From Lachnospiraceae bacterium (GTDB taxonomy: Bacteria > Bacillota > Clostridia > Lachnospirales > Lachnospiraceae), in contig CAADSM010000127.1 of assembly GCA_900751785.1 (NCBI GenBank), positions 1 to 12,065 on the forward strand: 12,065 nucleotides of DNA. The letters are read 5' to 3'. The notes below the pieces were generated by a model. That model saw nothing but the letters and a program-made list of their open reading frames with translations. It was not told the origin of the DNA and searched no databases. This document shows, in pieces, positions 1 to 6,370 of the stretch; position 1 is the stretch's first letter; each line of letters opens with the position of its first letter. The position numbers were made by a program, and so were the translations under genes.

Positions 1-181
1 AGACCAGGGAAAAGAGCCAGAATGGGGTATGCGGTTCCCCCCCGCCGGCGGCCGAAAAGGGGCGGCAGGTCTGCCGCCGGTAACAATGTCCACGTATCGA
101 TGCCGTCAGGCAGAGATACAGATTCAGGGAAAACAGATGGAACCCGATCCGTTTTCCTAAAATATTACGGAGGATTAGAGT
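1..181. other. Upstream region of the GH3 gene, no assigned gene
   Basis: No recognisable gene lies here. Reading frame 2 is open from base 2 to a TAA at 158-160. It ends 21 bp before the GH3 start, the spacing expected of an upstream operon gene, and its last residues read roughly QIQGKQMEPDPFS. I do not recognise this peptide, so it is only a possible 3' end of an unidentified gene. Another open frame begins at 22 but runs across the GH3 start and looks fortuitous. Bases 37-80 are very GC-rich, with a run of seven C. A Shine-Dalgarno GGAGGA at 169-174 lies 7 nt before the GH3 ATG. I see no convincing promoter. Confidence 0.4.
61..78. repeat. Perfect 8-bp inverted repeat, GC-rich
   Basis: GGCGGCAG at 61-68 is followed after 2 bases by its exact reverse complement CTGCCGCC at 71-78. 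No T-run follows, so it is not a typical intrinsic terminator. It sits next to another GC palindrome (CCGCCGGCGG, about 42-51). It could be an operator or RNA hairpin upstream of the glycosidase, or part of a poorly assembled contig end. Confidence 0.4.
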
Positions 182-3172
182 ATGGAGAAAAAGAAAGGTA
201 CCGGGATCAGGAAGTGGGGAATCCTGACAGGTGTATTCGCCGTACTGCTGGTAGCCCTCATCATAGGGACGACGATTGCATTTCAGTATGCAACCACCAT
301 CAATGTGGCGTTGAATGTGTCCACCTACAAGATCATCAAAGGTGACTCGGACACAGACACCGAATATTTCAAGAGCGACTTCTCATCAGATGAAGAGAGG
401 ACCTCATATGAAGAAGAGCTGTGTGCAACGGTCGAGGCCGAGGGCGCAGCCCTGCTGAAAAACGACAATGAGGCACTTCCGCTGGCAGAGGGAGCAAAGG
501 TAAGTCTCTTTGCCCACGGTTCAGTCGATCTTATGTACGGCGGTACAGGATCAGGTGCGGTAGATACAGCCAGCGCGCCGACGCTGAAGGATGCCCTTAC
601 AAGCAACGGGATTGAAGTCAATGAAACACTGTGGGATTTCTATTCGTCAGATGACATGATGGAAAAATACAGCCGCAAGACGCCGGATGCGATCTCAGAT
701 ACACTGGAGGCAAATACACAGTATGCTGTAAATGAGGCTCCGTGGAGCGAGGTAGAGGAAGGCACCGGAGACAGCTTCGCAGAATATGGCGATGCGGCGA
801 TCGTAGTATTTTCACGTTCCGGCGGTGAAGGCGCAGACCTTCCGAGCGGCGAGAACGGAACAGACGCAGACTACATTTCCGGGCAGGAGGGCAGCGGAAA
901 CTATCTGGAGCTCTCCCAGGAAGAGATGGACCTTCTTGCAGGACTGAAGGCGCTGAAGGACAACGGCACATTCAAGAGCATTATCGTGCTCCTCAACTCA
1001 TCCAACGCCATCGAGCTTGATTTCCTCAATCCGGATATCTGCGGCGTGGATTACGGAATCGATGCATGTATGTGGATCGGTGATGTCGGACAGACCGGAA
1101 TCAACGGCGTCGGACAGCTCCTCTCCGGTGCGGTGAGCCCGTCAGGAAGCATTGTTGATACATTCTGCTATGACAACCTGACAAACCCTGCAATGTACAA
1201 CTTCTATACACAGGCATATCCGAACGCATCCGATTATGAGCTTCTCACGGACGGACCGGATGTACAGGGAATGTACAGCGTATATCAGGAAGGAATCTAT
1301 CTGGGATACCGCTACTATGAGACACGCTACGAGGATGTTGTCATGGGCACGGCAAATGCCGGTGACTATGACTACAACACACAGGTAGCTTATCCGTTCG
1401 GCTACGGACTCAGCTATACAGATTTCGAGTACAGTGATTTCAGCGCTGCAGCTACAGACGACGGCTTTGATATCACTGTAACGGTTACGAATACAGGCGA
1501 TACATATTCAGGAAAGAAGACAGTACAGGTTTACTTCCAGTCGCCGTACACAGATTATGACAAGGAAAACGGGATCGAGAAGGCATCGGTCGAGCTCTGC
1601 GGATTTGATAAGACAGAAGTGCTTGCTCCGGGAGAATCCGAGACAGTTACGATCCACGTAGACAAATCAGAGCTCAGGACTTATGACTCTAACAATGCAC
1701 AGACATATATCCTGGATGCAGGCGACTATTACTTCACAGTTGCCGACGGCGCTCACGAGGCAGTGAACAATGTTCTTGCCGCGAAAGGATATACACCTGA
1801 CAGTGCTGCTGCAATGGATGCAGAAGGTAATGCAGACCTGACATTCAGATGGAACAATGCTGAGCTTGACACAACGAGCTTTGCTGCATCTGAGGCTACA
1901 GGCGCAGAGATCACCAACCTGTTTGACGAGGCTGACCCGAACAAGAGCAGCGATGCTCCGGGTGAAGTGACATGGCTTTCACGTTCTGACTGGGAGGGAA
2001 CATTCCCGACAGCACCGGCAGAGCTGAGCGCAAACGAGACAATGGCGGAGAACCTTGAGTTCACACAGTATGATCCTGAGGATTATGAGGATGTGGAGAT
2101 GCCGACTCTGGAAGCTGACAACGGGCTTGCGCTTGCATCCCTGATCGGTGCGGATTACGACGATCCGATGTGGGACGATCTGCTTGACCAGCTCACATTT
2201 GAGGAGATGGTAAATACGATCACACTTGGCTTCCACAACACGGCAGCATGCCCGTCGATCGGAAAGACAGCGACCAAGGATGAGAACGGCCCGCAGGGTC
2301 TGACTGCTGCTCTGACAGGAGGAGAGTCTGCTATGTGCTATACATCCGAGGACGTAATGGCGGCAACATTTAACGTAGAGCTTATGGAAGACCTTGGACG
2401 CTGCATCGGCGAGGACTGTCTGGCTATGGGATATTCCGGACTGTATGGACCTGGCGTCAACATGCACCGTACAGCTTACTCAGGAAGAAACTTTGAGTAT
2501 TATTCAGAAGATCCGTTTGTTTCCGGAACGATCTGTGCAGCAGAGGTACAGGGAATCCAGTCAAAAGGCGTTTACGTATATCTGAAGCATGTGGCTCTCA
2601 ACGACTCTGAGTCCAGCCGCCGCGGTGTCAACACATGGCTCAACGAGCAGACAGCGCGCGAGATCTATCTCGAGGTTGCAGACAAAGCAGTTGTTGACGG
2701 CGGAGCATGGTGTACGATGAGCGGCTTCAACCGCTGGGGAACGAAGTGGTGCGGCGAGTACAAAGCACTTCAGACAGATTATCTGCGCGGAGAGCTTGGA
2801 ATGCGCGGTATGAGCATTACCGACTACTCAGGCTCCAGCCAGTACATGGATCTGTGTGACGCCCTGATCGCGGGAACAGATATCTGGGACAGCCCGGATG
2901 CTACGATCCATACGACAAATGCGTATAACTATGAGGACGATGCATACATCGTGACACAGATGCGCGAGGCAATGCACAATATCCTTTACACGGTAGTAAA
3001 CAGCAACGCCATGAACGGACTGTCCGAAGCAGACCGTCTGGAATCTGTGACCCCGTGGTGGCAGACTGCACTGTATGCAGCGATCGGAGTATTCGCAGTC
3101 CTTACTGTAGTCAGCATCGTGATGCTGGTGCGTGCAGTGAACCGCAAAAAAGCGAATACAAAGCCGGTATAA
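182..3172 (+). CDS. Membrane-anchored GH3 glycoside hydrolase with permuted domain order (beta-glucosidase-like)
   Basis: Predicted exo-acting glycosidase of family GH3, 996 residues. The domain order is reversed relative to most GH3 enzymes. The alpha/beta sandwich domain comes first (about 60-413, ending in YPFGYGLSYT at 404-413, with GGEGADL at 214-220). A fibronectin-III-like domain follows (about 418-560). The TIM barrel is last (about 650-950). Barrel landmarks are ENGPQGL (701-707), GRNFEYYSEDP (768-778), KHVALNDSESSRR (802-814) and SITDYSG with the expected nucleophile D881. Reversed GH3 enzymes are known from rumen and gut Clostridia. A hydrophobic helix at 12-34 follows a Lys/Arg-rich N-terminus, and another at about 963-983 precedes RAVNRKK. 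The whole enzyme is thus predicted to lie outside the cell, tethered at both ends (inference). The start has GGAGGA 7 nt upstream. The sugar symporter gene follows after 70 bp. The exact substrate cannot be read from sequence. Confidence 0.9.
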   Translation: MEKKKGTGIRKWGILTGVFAVLLVALIIGTTIAFQYATTINVALNVSTYKIIKGDSDTDTEYFKSDFSSDEERTSYEEELCATVEAEGAALLKNDNEALPLAEGAKVSLFAHGSVDLMYGGTGSGAVDTASAPTLKDALTSNGIEVNETLWDFYSSDDMMEKYSRKTPDAISDTLEANTQYAVNEAPWSEVEEGTGDSFAEYGDAAIVVFSRSGGEGADLPSGENGTDADYISGQEGSGNYLELSQEEMDLLAGLKALKDNGTFKSIIVLLNSSNAIELDFLNPDICGVDYGIDACMWIGDVGQTGINGVGQLLSGAVSPSGSIVDTFCYDNLTNPAMYNFYTQAYPNASDYELLTDGPDVQGMYSVYQEGIYLGYRYYETRYEDVVMGTANAGDYDYNTQVAYPFGYGLSYTDFEYSDFSAAATDDGFDITVTVTNTGDTYSGKKTVQVYFQSPYTDYDKENGIEKASVELCGFDKTEVLAPGESETVTIHVDKSELRTYDSNNAQTYILDAGDYYFTVADGAHEAVNNVLAAKGYTPDSAAAMDAEGNADLTFRWNNAELDTTSFAASEATGAEITNLFDEADPNKSSDAPGEVTWLSRSDWEGTFPTAPAELSANETMAENLEFTQYDPEDYEDVEMPTLEADNGLALASLIGADYDDPMWDDLLDQLTFEEMVNTITLGFHNTAACPSIGKTATKDENGPQGLTAALTGGESAMCYTSEDVMAATFNVELMEDLGRCIGEDCLAMGYSGLYGPGVNMHRTAYSGRNFEYYSEDPFVSGTICAAEVQGIQSKGVYVYLKHVALNDSESSRRGVNTWLNEQTAREIYLEVADKAVVDGGAWCTMSGFNRWGTKWCGEYKALQTDYLRGELGMRGMSITDYSGSSQYMDLCDALIAGTDIWDSPDATIHTTNAYNYEDDAYIVTQMREAMHNILYTVVNSNAMNGLSEADRLESVTPWWQTALYAAIGVFAVLTVVSIVMLVRAVNRKKANTKPV

Positions 3173-3198
3173 CGCAGAAAGTAAATAGTTGAAGAGAT

Positions 3199-3221
3199 TC
3201 CCCGGTCCGTCGGGCCGGGGA
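3199..3221 (+). promoter_or_regulatory. Intercistronic GC hairpin between GH3 and symporter
   Basis: CCCCGGTCC at 3200-3208 pairs with GGGCCGGGG at 3212-3220 (9 bp with one G-U pair, loop GTC), extended by one T-A pair. Only a weak T-run (TTTTA) follows, after ATGA, and the symporter ribosome site AGAGGTGA begins about 9 nt later. It fits a leaky terminator or an mRNA-processing or stability hairpin that lowers symporter expression relative to the enzyme. That role is inference. Confidence 0.55.
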
Positions 3222-3242
3222 TGATTTTAGAGGTGAAGTTAT

Positions 3243-4802
3243 ATGAAACAAGAAACGACGAAAACGACATCAGTAGGCGCAGTGAACCGCGCAAAGATAT
3301 ATCAGCTCGTTCTCTTCCCCATGAATAACGGGGCGACGAACGTCTACTATATCCTTACGATGAACTTTATTGCTTATTACGCAAATGGAGTTCTGGGCCT
3401 TCTGCTGGCGTTTGCCACGACCATGGTCACGGTCATGCGTGTGTTCGATGCGGTCACAGACCCGATCATCGGCGCGATCATGGACCGCACATCGACCAGA
3501 TGGGGGAAATTCAGGCCCTTCATGGTGATCGGTAATGTTACCATGATCATATCCTCCCTTCTGATGTATTTCGGAACGAGGCTGGTGCCTGAGGATCTGA
3601 TGTGGCTGCGCTATGTATGCTTTGTGCTGTTCTATGCGCTTTATGTGATCGGCTATACATTCCAGACGTCGGTTACACGTTCCGGACAGACATGTCTTAC
3701 GAATGATCCGAAGCAGAGACCTCTGTTTACGATCTTCAATACTGTTGCCAGCCTGATCGGTATGGGACTCGTACAGTTCCTTGCACCGCTGATCACAGGC
3801 GGTAACTACGGAAGCGAAGAATTTTTCAATATCATGATCCCGCTTGCGATCATCGTATCTGCGGTCATGACGATTCTCGCGATCATCGGTATCGCCGGCA
3901 AGGACCGTCCGGAGTACTTCGGTCTCGGCGGAGAAAGCGCCAAAGAGAAGGTGAAGGTCAAAGAGTATGTGGCGATCCTGAAAGCGAACAAAGAGCTTCA
4001 GCGCCTGATGGTTGCGGGAGCCGGATGCAAGCTGGCATTTTCCATTGCCACGAATATGACAGTCCTGAGTATGCTCTATGGAGCCATGATGGGAGATTAC
4101 GGCGGGCTGTATCTGCCGATGATGATCGTCGGATATGTATTCTCGGTTCCGTTCTTTCTGCTGACTGTGCGGACATCACAGAAAAAGGGCCAGAAAGCGT
4201 CACTGGTATTCTATACCAAGATCGCACTTGTCATGTATGTAGGCGTCCTGGCTCTGCTCCTGCTCTGGAGACAGGATGTGGCGACCGTAAATCTGAGCCT
4301 GAGACATATCAATCTGTATACGATCCTGTTCGTCCTGTTCTTTGGAATCGGATACGGCGCATACTAGGCGCCAGCCGATATGCCGATTCCGATGGTTGCG
4401 GACTGTTCGGATTACGAGACGTTCCGCTCAGGAAAATATATCCCGGGCATTATCGGAACACTGTTCTCACTCGTGGATAAGCTGGTGAGCTCGCTCGGAT
4501 CTACGATCGTAGGCCTGGCAGTCACAGCGATCGGCCTCTCGACGCTTCCGGATGGAACTACTCCGTATTCAGACGGAATGCATACGCTGGTCATCATTCT
4601 GTTCTGTATCGTTCCGATGCTTGCATGGATCGCTACCCTGGTCGCGATGCACGGCTACAAGCTTACCGGAGCCCGCATGAAGGAGATCCAGGCGATCAAC
4701 GCAGTGCGAAGAGATGCGATCAGCAAGGGCATGAGCGTAGACAAAGCGCTTGCAAGGTGGACCACGATCGATCAGGTCCCGGATGAATTTAAAGAAAGTT
4801 AA
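3243..4802 (+). pseudogene. GPH-family sugar:cation symporter interrupted by an in-frame TAG
   Basis: This is a glycoside-pentoside-hexuronide type symporter of the major facilitator superfamily, expected to import a sugar or short glycoside with a cation. The family signature DAVTDPIIGAIMDRT followed by TRWGKFRPFM is clear near residues 75-100, and many hydrophobic helices follow. The ATG at 3243 has AGAGGTGA just upstream. The frame stops at TAG 4365-4367 (codon 375), right after GIGYGAY. It then continues in the same frame without any shift to TAA 4800-4802. The distal part carries the conserved DCSDYETFRSGKY loop, two further helices and a cytosolic tail, for a full length of 519 residues. 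Truncation at 374 would remove the last helices and probably inactivate transport. An ATG at 4380 has no ribosome site. TAG is an ordinary stop at the ends of proA and the SMR gene here, so recoding is unlikely. A recent nonsense mutation or a base-call error fits best. Confidence 0.85.
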
Positions 4803-4829
4803 TCTGCCATGTTAACTTTATACTATTAC

Positions 4830-4879
4830 AAAAACAGCGGCATACCCGAATTACAGCTTTGGGTATGCCGCTGCTTTTT
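4830..4879. terminator. Bidirectional intrinsic terminator between convergent genes
   Basis: CAGCGGCATACCC at 4835-4847 pairs perfectly over 13 bp with GGGTATGCCGCTG at 4861-4873. Three weaker pairs (one G-U) extend it toward a 7-nt loop. Five A precede the stem (4830-4834) and five T follow it (4875-4879), so it can end transcripts from both sides. It serves the symporter on the plus strand and the SMR gene on the minus strand. Confidence 0.93.
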
Positions 4880-4894
4880 GCTGTGGACGATCCT

Positions 4895-5221
4895 CTATTT
4901 TCCGGATGTGCCGAAGAGGTTCAGGATCACGCATCCGACGATGATCAGGATGATCGCGATGACGCCGACCGTATTTACCTTCTGTCCGAATACGACTGCC
5001 GATATGATCGTTGTAGCCACGATGCCTCCTGCGCACCAGGTGGCATAGGCGACGCCCAGGTCAATGCTCAGCAGTGCCTTTGAGAATGCATAGAAGCAGA
5101 GAATATATAAAATGATGCAGCCGGCGGCCGGCAGCAGCTTTGTGAATCCCTCAGAAGCCTTCAGCAGTGTAGTAGCGATGATCTCAAGTATGATCGCAGA
5201 GCCTAATAATATGTATTGCAT
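4895..5221 (-). CDS. SMR-family small multidrug resistance transporter
   Basis: A 108-residue, four-helix membrane protein of the small multidrug resistance family (EmrE/QacE-like). Such proteins work as dimers and exchange protons for cationic drugs, quaternary ammonium compounds or guanidinium-type metabolites. The essential membrane glutamate is E13 in SAIILEIIATTLLK, equivalent to EmrE E14. The YATWCAGG segment matches the family's YAxWxG helix-3 motif. Helices lie at about 2-19, 28-48, 55-76 and 82-102. I chose the ATG at 5221 because AAAGGAGGG ends 9 nt before it. A TTG nine bases upstream directly abuts that site and is unlikely to be the start. The gene ends with TAG and stands alone on its strand, diverging from the aldo/keto reductase. 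Substrate is unknown, and a subunit of a paired SMR system is possible though no second SMR gene is nearby. Confidence 0.9.
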   Translation of the reverse strand: MQYILLGSAIILEIIATTLLKASEGFTKLLPAAGCIILYILCFYAFSKALLSIDLGVAYATWCAGGIVATTIISAVVFGQKVNTVGVIAIILIIVGCVILNLFGTSGK

Positions 5222-5252
5222 CCTTGTCAACCCTCCTTTAAATACCGAAGTT

Positions 5253-5281
5253 ATTATACTATGCAGGCGTGTGATTTACAA
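5253..5281 (-). promoter_or_regulatory. Promoter for the SMR gene
   Basis: On the minus strand TTGTAA (plus 5276-5281) is separated by exactly 17 bp from TATAAT (plus 5253-5258). This is a good sigma-A-type match, four of six and six of six. Transcription would start near 5246, about 25 nt before the ATG. Confidence 0.75.
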
Positions 5282-5340
5282 TGCAGACTTTGGAACAGGT
5301 ATGCACACAGGTTATAATAGTCTGCTGAAACGGCATTGTA
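5277..5340. promoter_or_regulatory. Candidate operator: two inverted repeats over divergent promoters
   Basis: TACAATGC at 5277-5284 has its exact inverse GCATTGTA at 5333-5340. GCAGACT at 5283-5289 has its exact inverse AGTCTGC at 5319-5325. The left arms overlap or adjoin the -35 boxes of both promoters, and the right arms cover the AKR start region. ACAGGT is also repeated directly at 5295-5300 and 5307-5312. The two dyads have different centres (about 5308.5 and 5304), so this is not one long palindrome. A regulator binding site is an inference; no regulator gene is adjacent. Confidence 0.4.
5290..5318 (+). promoter_or_regulatory. Promoter for the aldo/keto reductase gene
   Basis: TTGGAA at 5290-5295 and TATAAT at 5313-5318 are 17 bp apart, a good sigma-A-type promoter. 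The predicted start is near 5325, giving a leader of about 93 nt before the AKR ATG. Its -35 box is 8 bp from that of the divergent SMR promoter. Confidence 0.75.
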
Positions 5341-5417
5341 CATTTCAGACGGTCCGTCTTACAATATTACATGGAAAGAGGAAATAGCATTACAAGATAT
5401 TCAAGGAGGAAACGAAC

Positions 5418-6269
5418 ATGGAATATGCAGTATTAAATAATGGATCAAAAATGCCGATGGAAGGATTCGGAGTATTTCAGGTGCCGGATCCGGCGCAGTG
5501 CGAGCAGGCAGTGCTGGATGCCATTGCCAGCGGTTACCGCCTCATTGATACAGCGGCAGCTTACATGAATGAGAAGGCTGTAGGGGAAGCAATCAAGAAA
5601 TGCGGCGTTCCCCGCGAGGAGCTTTTCATCACCACAAAGCTGTGGGTGCAGGATGCAAGCTATGAGGGCGCAAAGAAAGCGATCCAGACGTCTCTTGACA
5701 ATCTGGGGCTGGATTACCTGGACCTCTACCTTCTCCATCAGCCGATGGGCGACTACATCGGAGCATACAGGGCAATGGAAGAGGCATATAAAGAAGGAAA
5801 ACTCCGCGCCATCGGCGTGTGCAACTTCTACCCGGCGCGCCTGGCAGACCTCTGTGAGACTGTAGAAGTGAAGCCGGCAGTCAATCAGGTTGAGCTCCAT
5901 CCGTTCTTCCAGCAGGAGGATGCGCTTGCTCTTATGAAGGAGTATGGAGTGATCCCGGAGGCATGGGGACCGTTTGCAGAAGGAAATCACGGTATCTTTA
6001 CACATCCGGTGCTGACGAAGATCGGCGATAAGTATGGTAAGACTGCGGCGCAGACAGCACTGAGATGGAATGTACAGAGAGGTGTGGTCGTTATACCGAA
6101 GTCAGTGCACAAGGACCGCATGGAGCAGAACATGGATATCTGGGATTTCGAGCTCAGCGGAGAAGATATGGAAGAGATCGCAAAGCTGGATCTGGGACAC
6201 AGCGAGATCGTCAACCATGATGACCCGGCATTTGTGAAGATGCTCCACACAATGAAGATCCACGAATAA
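5418..6269 (+). CDS. Aldo/keto reductase (2,5-diketo-D-gluconate reductase-like)
   Basis: A cytosolic NAD(P)H-dependent oxidoreductase that reduces aldehydes or ketones, 283 residues, full length for the compact bacterial AKR group. The catalytic tetrad is present: D44 and Y49 in LIDTAAAY, K74 in ITTKLW and H107 in LLHQP. Further family signatures are GVCNFYPARL, VNQVELHPFFQQ, EAWGPFAEG and the cofactor-phosphate loop VVIPKSVHKDRMEQN near the C-terminus. The ATG has AAGGAGG about 8 nt upstream. It is driven by its own promoter, back to back with that of the SMR gene, which suggests shared control, perhaps in response to a toxic carbonyl or cationic compound (inference). The gene appears monocistronic: a separate promoter candidate precedes the next gene, although no clear terminator is visible after the TAA. 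The substrate cannot be assigned. Confidence 0.92.
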   Translation: MEYAVLNNGSKMPMEGFGVFQVPDPAQCEQAVLDAIASGYRLIDTAAAYMNEKAVGEAIKKCGVPREELFITTKLWVQDASYEGAKKAIQTSLDNLGLDYLDLYLLHQPMGDYIGAYRAMEEAYKEGKLRAIGVCNFYPARLADLCETVEVKPAVNQVELHPFFQQEDALALMKEYGVIPEAWGPFAEGNHGIFTHPVLTKIGDKYGKTAAQTALRWNVQRGVVVIPKSVHKDRMEQNMDIWDFELSGEDMEEIAKLDLGHSEIVNHDDPAFVKMLHTMKIHE

Positions 6270-6333
6270 TCTGCAGAAAGAAGGCCTTGCGGGGATGTTC
6301 CAGAAGAAATAAGATGCATCTGTAAAGAATATA

Positions 6334-6342
6334 TGATATACT
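6334..6342 (+). promoter_or_regulatory. Extended -10 promoter for the CcdA-TlpA fusion
   Basis: TGATATACT carries the extended TG motif (6334-6335) and the -10 hexamer TATACT (6337-6342). No good -35 is seen at the usual distance, as is common for extended -10 promoters. The start would be near 6349, about 22 nt before the ATG. Confidence 0.5.
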
Positions 6343-6370
6343 GACCGAAAATCGACAGGAGATATTTCAT

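Noticed and set aside
22..345. Open frame crossing the GH3 start
   Set aside because: It overlaps the clearly real GH3 N-terminus in another frame, has low-complexity Arg/Gly-rich translation and no ribosome site.
4365..4367. TAG as a reassigned sense codon or pyrrolysine site
   Set aside because: proA and the SMR gene both end normally in TAG, and no pyl genes are visible in the window. A mutation or base error is simpler.
4380..4802. Separate small membrane protein starting at ATG 4380
   Set aside because: It is in the same frame as the symporter, begins inside a conserved loop and lacks a Shine-Dalgarno. It is the distal part of the interrupted gene.
5222..5230. Upstream TTG start for the SMR protein
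   Set aside because: The TTG directly abuts the Shine-Dalgarno, leaving no spacing. ATG 5221 is well placed and gives a normal EmrE-like N-terminus.
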